Below are positions 15,369-24,509 of a stretch of 39,024 bases of DNA, in pieces. The DNA comes from CBDVBL01 sp965555375 (lineage in GTDB: Bacteria > Zixibacteria > MSB-5A5 > UBA10806). Positions within the stretch are counted from its first letter, which is position 1. Each line of letters starts with the position of its first letter. The stretch is taken from positions 1-39,024 of the forward strand of contig CBEWDL010000003.1 of NCBI GenBank assembly GCA_965555375.1, written 5' to 3'. Under the pieces are notes generated by a model that saw nothing but the letters and a program-made list of their open reading frames with translations, was not told the origin of the DNA and did no database searches. Made by a program: the position numbers and the translations under genes.

Positions 15369-15461
15369 TATGACGATCGGTTCAGGAAGAATCCACCGCC
15401 GCACTTCATCTCGATCAAGAATAGAAGGCCGATTTATCGTGAGGATTTCTATCTGGGTTGA
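15369..15461 (+). other. In-frame continuation of paralogue 2 after the amber stop
   Basis: Thirty sense codons and a TGA follow the TAG without a frame change. They encode YDDRFRKNPPPHFISIKNR and a REDFYLG ending, aligning with the C-terminus of paralogue 1 (YDKRLQRYPPPHFVPTGNN, SERFFSKG). Conservation shows this was coding until recently or still is. No other gene is present here; the pilM ribosome site begins at 15486. Confidence 0.7.
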
Positions 15462-15496
15462 GAATGAGTTTTAAGTAAGGATAGACAGGGAGTATT

Positions 15497-16552
15497 ATGG
15501 CGAAGTCGTTTTTTGGATTGGATATCGGAACCTATTCGGTGAAATTGGTAGAGATCGACAATGAAAACGGCCGTTACAGGCTTAAGAATTATTCCATTAT
15601 CGATCTTTATGGGGAAGGCGAAGAATACGAAATTGAAGGGGCAAGCTATAGCCGTCAGAGCGAGGCGTTGAAGAATTGCTTCAAGCAATTGAAAGTGAAT
15701 CCCAGGAGGGTGAAGAACCTGAACTGCTCCATGGGGGGCACAAGCGTTGCGGTCAAACAGATAAAATCAATTCCGCTGGGAGCAGAGGAGCTGGAATCGT
15801 CTCTATCTTTCGAGGCTCGTAAGCACCTTCCGCTCGATGATACGGATGCCATATTAGATTTTCAGATTCTGGACGGGGGGGCTGAGGCGCCGCATATGGA
15901 TATATTGCTTGTGGCGACAACGAAGAAAGCGTTCCAGTATCGGGTAAAACTCCTTCGGGAGCTGGGGATCAGACCGAAGATCATGGATGCCGAAAGCACC
16001 GCCTTGGTGAATTCCTACCTGATGACCAGAGGCAAGCTCACAGCGGAGGGCGCCTTGATATTTCTTGATGTGGGCGCTAAGTTTTCAAACCTGACGATAT
16101 TTTCAGATCAAAGCATCTTTTTTTCCCGTGATATTCCGATAGGCGGACATAAACTAACCGAGGATGTAAAGTCGTTGCATGATCTGGAGTATGGAGAGGC
16201 TGAGAATCTGAAAAAGGAGAGGGGTATGGGCGCATTCATCGGCGAATCCGGTGGCGAGGACTCATCTATCCGCGTGGCGCGCAGGATGGCGGTTGACGGA
16301 TTGATCGATGAGATCAGAAGATCACTTCGGTATTACACTAAAGAAACCGGCATCCGGGAATTTGAAAAGATATTGATGAGCGGCGGTTCGGCATCCATGC
16401 CCAATCTTAATTCTCATCTGGCCCAGGCGTTGTCGATGAATGTCGAGATTTACAATCCTTTTGAGCTGTTTACGGTTCCTCCCGGTTTCTCCGATGCAGT
16501 GGCGGCTCAATTGGCGACGGCCTGCGGGTTGGCCTTGAGGGAGGAACAATGA
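15497..16552 (+). CDS. pilM: Type IV pilus inner-membrane alignment protein PilM
   Basis: A 351-residue cytoplasmic actin-like ATPase. It begins AKSFFGLDIGTYSVKLVEID, the phosphate-1 motif of the FtsA/PilM fold, and later shows IFLDVGAKFSNLTIF (about 182-196, phosphate-2) and ILMSGGSASMPNLNSHL (about 291-307, adenosine site). PilM binds the N-terminus of PilN and links the cytoplasmic motors to the PilN/O/P ring. CAGGGAG four bases before the ATG is the ribosome site. It overlaps pilN by four bases (ATGA) and starts the pilMNOPQ block. Length matches the family (about 354). Confidence 0.92.
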   Translation: MAKSFFGLDIGTYSVKLVEIDNENGRYRLKNYSIIDLYGEGEEYEIEGASYSRQSEALKNCFKQLKVNPRRVKNLNCSMGGTSVAVKQIKSIPLGAEELESSLSFEARKHLPLDDTDAILDFQILDGGAEAPHMDILLVATTKKAFQYRVKLLRELGIRPKIMDAESTALVNSYLMTRGKLTAEGALIFLDVGAKFSNLTIFSDQSIFFSRDIPIGGHKLTEDVKSLHDLEYGEAENLKKERGMGAFIGESGGEDSSIRVARRMAVDGLIDEIRRSLRYYTKETGIREFEKILMSGGSASMPNLNSHLAQALSMNVEIYNPFELFTVPPGFSDAVAAQLATACGLALREEQ

Positions 16553-17127
16553 GGGCACGATACTATTCAATCAACCTTAATAAGGCCTCGAACCGGCTCG
16601 ATCAATTTGAGCAGGCACAAAGAAGAAGGAAGGCTCTCTCTCTCGTCTTTCTGTTTGCAGTCATATTGGCTGCAATGGGAGTTGTGGGCTATAAGACATT
16701 TCAGGTTCAGAAGACGATAGAGGAGTATAGAGTGGAATACCGGTCAATCGAGGATAGAATTACACAGCTCGAGGCCTCGAGCGATTATCTTTCGCCTGAG
16801 GATGTATTCACTCTTTCCAATATCACCAGGGAAAGACTGACATGGTCGGAGAAGCTATCGGTTTTAGGCAACATCTTACCAAAGGATGTGGCCATAACCG
16901 AGCTTGTGTATGATGGGAACCTGAATGCTTTCCTGATAAAGGGGATTTCCAGGGTCAAACCGGGGATGAAAGACCTCGATCTCGTAGTCGCTATCATTAA
17001 TCTGGTAAAGGCCCAGGAGGATTTCAGCTCCGATTTTTCGGAGATTAAATTCCAATCGTCTCAGAGAATAAAGCACCGGGACCAGGAAATTGTAAAATTT
17101 GAGATTGCCTGTTTAATAAAGAGTTGA
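16549..17127 (+). CDS. pilN: Type IV pilus alignment protein PilN
   Basis: A 192-residue bitopic protein. The N-terminus MRARYYSINLNKAS carries the INL segment that docks into PilM. A transmembrane helix spans about residues 29-49, followed by a coiled coil and a ferredoxin-like periplasmic domain with WSEKLSVLGNILPKDVAITELVY, typical of PilN. It pairs with PilO to form the inner-membrane ring. It starts inside the pilM stop codon, so translation is coupled. Confidence 0.87.
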   Translation: MRARYYSINLNKASNRLDQFEQAQRRRKALSLVFLFAVILAAMGVVGYKTFQVQKTIEEYRVEYRSIEDRITQLEASSDYLSPEDVFTLSNITRERLTWSEKLSVLGNILPKDVAITELVYDGNLNAFLIKGISRVKPGMKDLDLVVAIINLVKAQEDFSSDFSEIKFQSSQRIKHRDQEIVKFEIACLIKS

Positions 17128-17140
17128 ACTCGGAGATACG

Positions 17141-17749
17141 ATGAAGACAAGTTTAATTATCTTTCTGCTGATGGTAATCTTACTGGGAGGAACTTATTTC
17201 TACTACGATCAGGTTATTGTGAGCCAACCCCGGGAGATTGAATCGCTCTTAAGGCAGATAGGGGAAAAGAACAAGCAGCTTCTGGCGGCGCAGATTCTGG
17301 CGGAGAAGAGGGAAGGCGTCACTATGTTAATTCATAATAACCTGGTCGAGAGCCCCAGTGATTCGCTGGCGGAGAGGGCGTCCATTCCATTTTTGCGCTA
17401 CCTGACATCGACTATGGATAGACTGGGCATTCGGCTTGTTTCCCTAACGCCCCGGGAAGTGATCGGTACGGACGATCCGGTCACGATGAGTCAAAAGGAA
17501 TATATCGAGGTTCCCTATGAAATGAAAGTGATTGCATCTTTTAAGGAGTTTGGAAAGTTTTTGGATGTCCTGGAGAAATCGGCGCACCTTATAAAAGTAG
17601 ACGCTTTTGTGGTAACAAACGATATCGAGCAATCCCTTTTTGCCGAGGAGATCGTTGGCAAGCCCAGGCAACATCCGATTCAACTGCAAATAAGCACCTT
17701 GGCAATTTTGAAAGCGAGTTATAGAAGTGAATCAGGAGAGTATTTTTAA
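17141..17749 (+). CDS. pilO: Type IV pilus alignment protein PilO
   Basis: A 202-residue bitopic protein: transmembrane helix at residues 3-23, coiled coil (about 30-58), then a ferredoxin-like domain with YEMKVIASFKEFGKFLDVLE (about 126-145), the conserved PilO core in which a strand is followed by a helix next to the KVDAFVV strand. It forms heterodimers with PilN in the periplasm. CGGAG lies six bases before the ATG. Its 3' end overlaps the predicted pilP start by 23 bases. Confidence 0.85.
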   Translation: MKTSLIIFLLMVILLGGTYFYYDQVIVSQPREIESLLRQIGEKNKQLLAAQILAEKREGVTMLIHNNLVESPSDSLAERASIPFLRYLTSTMDRLGIRLVSLTPREVIGTDDPVTMSQKEYIEVPYEMKVIASFKEFGKFLDVLEKSAHLIKVDAFVVTNDIEQSLFAEEIVGKPRQHPIQLQISTLAILKASYRSESGEYF

Positions 17750-18290
17750 AGGTCTGGCTGCAATTGCGGCCACAGCTCTGGTTGTTTTCATAGGATACTC
17801 ATTGTTCAAGGTCTACTATGGGGTGCCCGGGCAAAAGCATAATAGAATCGGCGCTTCGGTGACTCTGGAGGAGAATATAGCTCTGAAAGCCACCATAGAC
17901 ACGCTTGAGACGATGTGGAACGACCGTCAAAATTACGTTTTTAGCGTAGCGCAGGATCCGTTGCATCTTGGCCGCGTGATAAAGAATTTTGAGTATGCTA
18001 GGGGCGGGAAGCTCGAGGCGGAGGAGGAAGATGTTATCAGACTTTCCGCCACCGTTATCGACGATAATCCGAAGGCCATCATCAAATACGGCGGTAAAAG
18101 TTATGTCGTGCAGGTGGGCGACACGATAGGCAAGAATTACAGGGTCTTGAAGATAGAAAAGATGCAGGTCATTCTTGATAACAGGGGCAAGAGAATGGCC
18201 CTGGTAAATAAACCGATATCGGGTTTCGAGAATTCTCTGGAGGGTTCTGCTTATTCCAACAACTCCGAGAACGACATCTACAATTATTAA
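17727..18290 (+). CDS. pilP: PilP/GspC-like pilus assembly protein, membrane-anchored
   Basis: A 187-residue protein. The C-terminal half (about 110-165) has the PilP/GspC homology-region pattern: LSATVIDDNPKAIIKYGGKS, then VVQVGDTIGKNYRVLKIEK and VILDNRGKRMALV, the small beta domain that binds secretin N-domains. Unlike Pseudomonas PilP it has no lipobox; instead residues 8-30 form a transmembrane helix, as in GspC. The most likely start is GTG at 17727, inside pilO, with only a weak ribosome site. Position between pilO and pilQ fixes its identity. It bridges the PilN/O ring to PilQ. Confidence 0.8.
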   Translation: MNQESIFKGLAAIAATALVVFIGYSLFKVYYGVPGQKHNRIGASVTLEENIALKATIDTLETMWNDRQNYVFSVAQDPLHLGRVIKNFEYARGGKLEAEEEDVIRLSATVIDDNPKAIIKYGGKSYVVQVGDTIGKNYRVLKIEKMQVILDNRGKRMALVNKPISGFENSLEGSAYSNNSENDIYNY

Positions 18291-18324
18291 ACATGCTATG
18301 CAGGTGATTTTTAAGGAGGAGATT

Positions 18325-19851
18325 TTGACTAAGGCGTCTGTGCAGGGATTGATTCTGGTATTAATTGTGTGGTTTTTGTCAATATCGCCGGGAGCCGTCC
18401 GGGGACAACCGTCGCCCCAAAAGGGTACGTTACCTGAGGAATTGCAACGCGGGTTGGCCAAGACTGTGACCCTCGATGCGGATGATGCTTTCCTGCCGTC
18501 GATTCTTACTATCCTGGCCGAGAAATCGGGTTTCAACATTGTAACCGGTCCCGGGGTAAACACCAGAGAGCGAATCTCCGTTCATCTTAAGGACACGCCG
18601 ATAGAGGAAGCCATAAACCTGGTGGTCAGGGCCGCCGGTCTTTCTTATGAGATCGTCGGGAATTCTTTTCTGGTTGCTGAAGCCGCGGCTTTGGAGCAGG
18701 AGATAGGCATATCGGCGCATGTTATCGAGCTTCAATACGCCAATGCGGGCGAGGTGAAGGAATTGCTGCAGGATCTGACGGAGAGGGTCCAGATCGATAC
18801 CGCTGGCAACAGAATTTTGGTAATAGCCAGCCCGAAAGTTATTGCGGACGTTAAAAATATTATTCAGAGTATCGATAAGCCTGCAAGCCAGGTTTTGCTG
18901 GAAGCGAGGCTGATTGAAGTGGCCACCGACGATCTCGACAAGTTGGGGATCGATTGGGAGAAGCTCTCTCATTTCACGACAATACTTGCGGAATCGCCTC
19001 TGGTCAGGGAGGGATTCAGAGGCACGACGGATGGCTCGTCGCGTCCGCCGACTGAAACAGATTTCGGCGGCGAACTGCCGGATCTCGATCAGCTTCCAGA
19101 AAAATACAGCTTCGAGAAAATTGAAGGATTCGACAACGTGTTTCAATTTTCCCGTCAATTGAATGCCTTCGATATTACGCTGGATTTCCTTGTAAAGCGC
19201 AATAAGGCGAAGGTATTGGCTCATGCGCAGTTAACTACCATGAACAATCGCGAGGCGACTATCCTGATCGGCGAGACCATGATTTTCGCCGTTTCGTCGC
19301 GGGAAAATGCTATCGTAATAAGGGACTCCGTCGGTATTAAGCTGCATATTACCCCTACAATCAATACGGATGATTATATAACCGTGAAGGTCAATCCGGA
19401 GGTCTCCTCCATAATTGAGCTGGTCTTAGACCTGTATCCTCGTAAAAAGATCAGAACGGCATCCACCACTGTGCTCGTCAAAGACGGTCAGAAGATCTTT
19501 ATCGGCGGGCTTTTCTCGATAGATGATTCGGAAGTAGAATTCAAGATGCCGCTGTTCTCGAATCTGCCGTTGATAGGAAATCTTTTCAAGCATTCTTACT
19601 ACGCCACCAAGAAGACCGATCTTCTGATCGAGGTAACGCCGCGCATTATCAGACGAGATGTGAGTTATTCGGATGCGGCGAATTTAACCGGTAGTGGCCA
19701 TCGCATCCTCGATGATGGAGTTATCACGGATTTCAAGAGCCTCGAACCCGATATTGAAGAATTGGAGGAAGTCAAATCCGACGTTGACGATATCAAAAAG
19801 AGCCAGGAGGAGATGACAACGCCTCTGGAAAAAAGATTAGAGGAAAATTAG
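18325..19851 (+). CDS. pilQ: Type IV pilus secretin PilQ
   Basis: A 508-residue outer-membrane secretin through which the pilus passes. From TTG at 18325 it starts with a clean signal peptide (MTKASVQGLILVLIVWFLSI, cut near VRG/Q). This start has a perfect AGGAGG five bases upstream, whereas the in-frame ATG at 18298 has none. Domains: N0/STN (about 47-118), N1 (about 130-185, IELQYANAGEVKELLQDL), and secretin core (about 189-450) with VLLEARLIEVATDDL, EATILIGETM, KIFIGGLF and the signature PLIGNLFKH...TDLLIEVTPRII. No AMIN domains are present, making it short for a PilQ. The last 35 residues form an acidic coiled-coil-like tail. The next gene encodes a lipoprotein. Confidence 0.92.
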   Translation: MTKASVQGLILVLIVWFLSISPGAVRGQPSPQKGTLPEELQRGLAKTVTLDADDAFLPSILTILAEKSGFNIVTGPGVNTRERISVHLKDTPIEEAINLVVRAAGLSYEIVGNSFLVAEAAALEQEIGISAHVIELQYANAGEVKELLQDLTERVQIDTAGNRILVIASPKVIADVKNIIQSIDKPASQVLLEARLIEVATDDLDKLGIDWEKLSHFTTILAESPLVREGFRGTTDGSSRPPTETDFGGELPDLDQLPEKYSFEKIEGFDNVFQFSRQLNAFDITLDFLVKRNKAKVLAHAQLTTMNNREATILIGETMIFAVSSRENAIVIRDSVGIKLHITPTINTDDYITVKVNPEVSSIIELVLDLYPRKKIRTASTTVLVKDGQKIFIGGLFSIDDSEVEFKMPLFSNLPLIGNLFKHSYYATKKTDLLIEVTPRIIRRDVSYSDAANLTGSGHRILDDGVITDFKSLEPDIEELEEVKSDVDDIKKSQEEMTTPLEKRLEEN

Positions 19852-19900
19852 AGGAAAAGGGATATTGGAGTCTTGAAAACTCTATGATCAGGAGGATCCC

Positions 19901-22702
19901 ATGTTATTAAAAGGAAAGGCCAGGCTGGTGATTGCCGGGATTTTAACCCTGGCCGTGATAATTGCAGTGGCAGTGATATCATGTGATAGGAGACACGGAA
20001 TAGATCCCATAGCCCTGCAGGCGGGTGATGTGGATGATATTCTTATAGCCTTAAACCCGCCGCAGATATTCTTGCCATCGCCGGAATCAGTTGATACCGT
20101 GAGCGTGGACATTGCCGTTATAAATTCCGAGGGTGTTGGAATATCAGGAGTAAATGTCAGTGTTACTCGGACACCTGCGATCGGATACCTGACTCAACCG
20201 GACACAACTAACGTTCAGGGTTATACGAGTGCAACGTTTGTCGCAGAGCCAGGGGTTTATGGAATTACTACTATCAAGGTAACCGCCGGCTCGAAGTCCT
20301 CAACCAGAGATCTATATATTTCCGGGCCGTCCGAATACTCCATGAGCCTGAATTTCTCGCCGCCGGTGCCGAAACTCATCGACCATGAGGGCGATCCTTA
20401 CGATGTCACCGTCACCCTGGTTGACACTACACAGAGAGGCGTGGCCGGACAGCAAGTTTCATTCTCCATATTGAATCGTGTGGGAAGGATTTCTTTTGAG
20501 GATACCACTATCACCATACCGCGTACTAACAGCCAGGGGATCGTGACGGCGTTATTTTACAATACGCAGGACGACGAGATAAACAATCCCGATTCTGCGC
20601 TCATTCAAGCAGTAACAAGCTCGCCCTCGGCTCCCTCGAATCCAATTGTAGCGAGCGTTTCCATCCACCTGCGCCCGGTGCAGAATTCCATGGGCGTGGA
20701 GGCTGTTCCTCCGACTGTCTATGGCGACGGCGCTGATTCGACAATTATCCGGGCGTTCCTGCTCAACACCGATGGTCATGGCATTGTCGGTGATACCGTT
20801 GTCTTCACCAATCTGGGGAGGGATGGCCAGCTTCTGCCCAAAGTGGTTACTGATGGTAGCGGGGTTGCCGAAAGCGTGTTCAAACCATATGCAAACCATC
20901 TGGGGGTGACGGAAATAGTCGCCACTTACAGAGTAGACACCATTCATGAGGCCAGTGATGCGGTGGAAGTGGATATTCTGCCGGTTCGGGCAATCGCCAT
21001 TGTGACGGTATCACTACAGAAGCAAAACGTTATCGCTAATGGTGAAGATTCATCCGCTATATTTATCACGGTTCAAGACTCATCCGGCGGTTTGATAGCG
21101 GATGGCACTTCGGTCTTTCTTGAGAATACGGGCACCGGGTCGCTCTCGTCCATCCAGGTTCAGACCACTAATGGTCAGGCAAAGACTGCCATCAAGGCGC
21201 CTACCAATATCGAAAGTGGCCCGAGGGTCGATTCGATCTTCGTCTGGGGGAATTCCAGCGATACGACAATCGTCGCGGATACCGCCGTCGTGACTTATGT
21301 TCCCGACGTCGTTTTCGAATTGCAGATTATCAGGCCTGATTCGATGGTAATTTTAGTAGCCGGGTCGGGCATGTCCGATACCGTGCAGGTTTCCGCTTTG
21401 GATGCCAACGGCAATCCGGTGGCCAACGGGACTCAGATCAGTTTCGTAAACGAGATTCCCTCTTCAACCATCAATCCCGAAGCGGCCCAGACTATGGACG
21501 GTATCGCCACGGCCGTTTATCTCGTAGGCACCGAAACGGGGGATGACAACGTTCGCGCCTTCGTGCCCGACCCCGATGAACCAACTGATACCATCTGGAC
21601 GGTGCAACCGGCAGTCTTCCGCTGCATATCGTCCGAAGCTACAACCCTGGTGCTGTCAGCGAGCCAGGGTAGCATTGAAGTGGGCGGAGCGTCATGCCAG
21701 ATAATAGCGACCCTCCAGGATGCTTACGGCAATCCTCTCTCGGAAGGGTACTTCGTTGCCTTCGAAATAAAATCGGCCAATGGCTCGCGGGATGTGCCGA
21801 ATGAGTGGCCATCTTTCGATACCGAGTGGGGCGTTTATTACGACACGGTAGAGACCAGTATAAACGGCGATGCGGTCGTACAGATTTATTCCGGGACGAA
21901 GGCGGGGCCGGTTTCGATTGAGGCCTGCACCATACCGCTACCGCCGGATTCTCTATTCGTTTGCGATGAGAAATCGTTGATTACGATCTCATCCGGTCCT
22001 CCATTTCATGTTGAAGCGTCCCCCGCTCCTGTCGGAGAGGCCACTAATCCTGCTTATCCGGAGAGATTCGTGCAGGTGGGCGCCGGAGTATGGGATATAT
22101 ATGCTAATCCGGTTGAATATGGAACGGCAGTCTATTTCTCCTTGATTCCCAACGACATAGCGGAGGTCGAAGGTAACTCATATACAGGTGGAGCCAGGCC
22201 CTATCACCCGGATTCGGTCGACGGGTGGGCATTCTCGCGTATTATTTACGGGTGCTACGGGACCTTTGACACCCTGCAATTAGTGGCAATGTCCGCCGGC
22301 GAAAATGGCCCTGTGGCCGACACGTCCACCCCGTTCCCACTGCCGGCTTATAATCCTAATATCTTCCTCGGAGCGAATCCAGGAAACCTTCGGTGCGACG
22401 GCCCGACCGATTTGGACACTGCTTCATCTGATATTAGGGCTCTGCTGCAGGATGGTGGTGGCTGCGCCGTGCAGTACGGTATAATAAATTTTTCGGCCTT
22501 GGTGGCGGGTTCTATAATTGGACCGACAGAGGTAATTACCGATGAAAATGGGATTGCTGAAACCATATATCAGATTATGGGAAGCGAGATACCGACGCCG
22601 CCGGATGGCATTCCGCGAATCGAAACCGCCGTTAGAGCTATTCTATTTGGATATCCTGACGTCGTGGCGGAGGTCGATCTCGTCTGCACACGCCCGCAGT
22701 AA
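19901..22702 (+). CDS. Large lipoprotein of tandem bacterial Ig-like (Big_1/invasin type) domains
   Basis: A 933-residue protein with a lipoprotein signal: hydrophobic run then VAVISC, with lipid-modified Cys at about residue 27. AGGAGG lies five bases before the ATG. The rest is about eight Ig-like repeats of 90-120 residues. They share phrases such as VSVDIAVINSEGVGISGVNV, VTVTLVDTTQRGVAGQQVSF, FLLNTDGHGIVGDTVVFTN, VSALDANGNPVANGTQISF and IATLQDAYGNPLSEG, each followed by a gap and a GxA-type turn (Big_1/invasin style). There is no C-terminal anchor or barrel. It lies 49 bases after pilQ and 21 before pilB on the same strand, so it is co-transcribed with the pilus machinery. Possible roles: secretin pilotin or collar, periplasmic or surface scaffold, or adhesin. 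Asp at +2 would mean inner-membrane retention under E. coli rules, which may not apply here. Confidence 0.8.
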   Translation: MLLKGKARLVIAGILTLAVIIAVAVISCDRRHGIDPIALQAGDVDDILIALNPPQIFLPSPESVDTVSVDIAVINSEGVGISGVNVSVTRTPAIGYLTQPDTTNVQGYTSATFVAEPGVYGITTIKVTAGSKSSTRDLYISGPSEYSMSLNFSPPVPKLIDHEGDPYDVTVTLVDTTQRGVAGQQVSFSILNRVGRISFEDTTITIPRTNSQGIVTALFYNTQDDEINNPDSALIQAVTSSPSAPSNPIVASVSIHLRPVQNSMGVEAVPPTVYGDGADSTIIRAFLLNTDGHGIVGDTVVFTNLGRDGQLLPKVVTDGSGVAESVFKPYANHLGVTEIVATYRVDTIHEASDAVEVDILPVRAIAIVTVSLQKQNVIANGEDSSAIFITVQDSSGGLIADGTSVFLENTGTGSLSSIQVQTTNGQAKTAIKAPTNIESGPRVDSIFVWGNSSDTTIVADTAVVTYVPDVVFELQIIRPDSMVILVAGSGMSDTVQVSALDANGNPVANGTQISFVNEIPSSTINPEAAQTMDGIATAVYLVGTETGDDNVRAFVPDPDEPTDTIWTVQPAVFRCISSEATTLVLSASQGSIEVGGASCQIIATLQDAYGNPLSEGYFVAFEIKSANGSRDVPNEWPSFDTEWGVYYDTVETSINGDAVVQIYSGTKAGPVSIEACTIPLPPDSLFVCDEKSLITISSGPPFHVEASPAPVGEATNPAYPERFVQVGAGVWDIYANPVEYGTAVYFSLIPNDIAEVEGNSYTGGARPYHPDSVDGWAFSRIIYGCYGTFDTLQLVAMSAGENGPVADTSTPFPLPAYNPNIFLGANPGNLRCDGPTDLDTASSDIRALLQDGGGCAVQYGIINFSALVAGSIIGPTEVITDENGIAETIYQIMGSEIPTPPDGIPRIETAVRAILFGYPDVVAEVDLVCTRPQ

Positions 22703-22723
22703 TATGTCTATTGGGGAGGTTTG

Positions 22724-24427
22724 ATGGAGAAGCTGGGAGAGGTACTACTAAAAGAAAATCTGATAACCGAAGATAAGCTCAGGTTAGGCTTAGAGAAGCA
22801 ACGCGAAAATGGCAAAAGGCTTGGCGAGACGCTGCTCTCCGAGGGCTTGATCGGCGATGAAGATCTGGCCAGGGGGCTCTCCAGGCAGCTTCAAATCCGT
22901 TTCGTAACGGCCGAAGACCTGCTCAAAATCGACAAGGAGGCGCTGGAGTTTATCCCCGAGTTTTTCGCCAGGGAATACCATTGTCTGGCGTTCGCCCGCG
23001 AAGACGACCAGCTTCATGTTGTATTGGTTGACCCCGAGGATATTGTCATTATAGACAATCTCCAGAAGATAACCTCCATGCAGATTATAGTATGCATCGG
23101 GGCGCTGGGAGTAATAGGTGAAGCGATCGAGAGGCATTATAAGGAGCTCAGGGCGACCGGCGAGGTATCGGAGGCGCTTTCGGGAATGGATTTTATCGTC
23201 TCCACCGACGGCCAGGATCTTGACGATATAGACGTCAACCAGTTGAAAAAGGAGCTGGACGAGGCTCCCATTGTTAAACTCGTCAACCTGATTATCTCCG
23301 AGGCCATAAAGAGCAGGGCTACGGATATTCATGTCGAGCCTCTTTTCGATTCCCTGCTGATACGTTACCGGGTTGACGGCGCTCTGCAGGAGATAATGAC
23401 AGCGCCTCTTAAATCGGCTATGGGGATTATCTCGAGAATCAAAATCATGGCCAATCTCAACATTGCTGAGCGCCGCCTGCCCCAGGACGGCCGCATTTCG
23501 ATCAAGACTCCGGATAAAGAAGTCGACGTTCGCGTCTCTGTGCTCCCCACGGTAAGAGGCGAAAAGGTGGTCTTAAGGCTTCTGGACAAGAAGGGCTTCG
23601 ATTTCACAATGACCAACCTCGGTTTCGATAACGATATGCTCCTGATCTTCAGGAAATGGATCAGAATGCCTTATGGAATGATTATCGTCTCCGGTCCCAC
23701 GGGGTGCGGGAAGTCCACGACCCTGCATGCGGCGCTGAAAGAGATTCAGAATGAAGAGGATAATATCGTTACGGTGGAAGATCCTGTAGAATACCAGATC
23801 GACAAGATCAGCCAGGTGGCAACCAATGATTCTATCGGGCTGACGTTTGCCTCGACACTCAGAACGGTTCTGAGGCAAGATCCCGATAAGGTTCTGATCG
23901 GCGAGATCCGCGACAAGGAGACAGCCGATATTGCCATTAAGTTCTCTCTGACGGGACACCTCGTTTTCACCACGCTCCACGCCAACGACGCAACGTCGAC
24001 GATTACGAGGCTTCTTGATATAGGTGTGCCGAGATATCTCGTCGGTTCGGTCACCAATCTGGTGATGGCCCAGAGACTGGTGAGGACCATTTGCGCCGGT
24101 TGCAAGGAGGAATATAGCCCCACCGAGGAAGAGCTTCTCTTGTTGCGGATGAATCCTGATGAGCACCAAAACACGGTCTTTTACCAGGGTAAAGGATGCG
24201 TTCGGTGCCGCAACACCGGGTTTTTCGGGCGCACCGCCCTGTTTGAATTGCTGGAGATGAAATTGCCGGTTAGAAAGGTTGTCTTCGGGGGCGGCAATGA
24301 AGATGACGTGAGAATAGAAGCGATAAATAACGGCCTTGTTAATTTGAGGGAAGCTGGAATCCGTAAAGTTCTGGCTGGTACCGTTACGGCAGCAGAAGTA
24401 CTTAAGAAAACCATCGATGAAGATTAG
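22724..24427 (+). CDS. pilB: Type IV pilus extension ATPase PilB
   Basis: A 567-residue GspE/PilB ATPase that powers pilus polymerisation. The N-terminal MshEN domain (about 1-140) begins EKLGEVLLKENLITEDKL, a c-di-GMP-binding type of domain in some relatives. The N2 domain holds SRATDIHVEP (198-207). Catalytic motifs: Walker A GPTGCGKST (324-332), Asp box VEDPVEY (351-357), Walker B DPDKVLIGE (386-394) and His box TGHLVFTTLHA (410-420). The zinc tetracysteine is C457, C460, C492 and C495. ATG at 22724 is chosen over TTG at 22721 because GGGGAGG ends four bases before it. It is followed by pilC, its usual partner. Confidence 0.93.
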   Translation: MEKLGEVLLKENLITEDKLRLGLEKQRENGKRLGETLLSEGLIGDEDLARGLSRQLQIRFVTAEDLLKIDKEALEFIPEFFAREYHCLAFAREDDQLHVVLVDPEDIVIIDNLQKITSMQIIVCIGALGVIGEAIERHYKELRATGEVSEALSGMDFIVSTDGQDLDDIDVNQLKKELDEAPIVKLVNLIISEAIKSRATDIHVEPLFDSLLIRYRVDGALQEIMTAPLKSAMGIISRIKIMANLNIAERRLPQDGRISIKTPDKEVDVRVSVLPTVRGEKVVLRLLDKKGFDFTMTNLGFDNDMLLIFRKWIRMPYGMIIVSGPTGCGKSTTLHAALKEIQNEEDNIVTVEDPVEYQIDKISQVATNDSIGLTFASTLRTVLRQDPDKVLIGEIRDKETADIAIKFSLTGHLVFTTLHANDATSTITRLLDIGVPRYLVGSVTNLVMAQRLVRTICAGCKEEYSPTEEELLLLRMNPDEHQNTVFYQGKGCVRCRNTGFFGRTALFELLEMKLPVRKVVFGGGNEDDVRIEAINNGLVNLREAGIRKVLAGTVTAAEVLKKTIDED

Positions 24428-24509
24428 ATCCGCATGGTTCTTCCAAAGGGCCCCGAGGGAATTCTCATAGACCTCTGCCATTGAGCGCGATTGGACGAGA
24501 GGAAGGTAT

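Noticed and set aside
15351..15461. Frameshift as the cause of the short second PilX-like gene
   Set aside because: The conserved tail continues in the same frame directly after the TAG, so a nonsense change explains it without an insertion or deletion.
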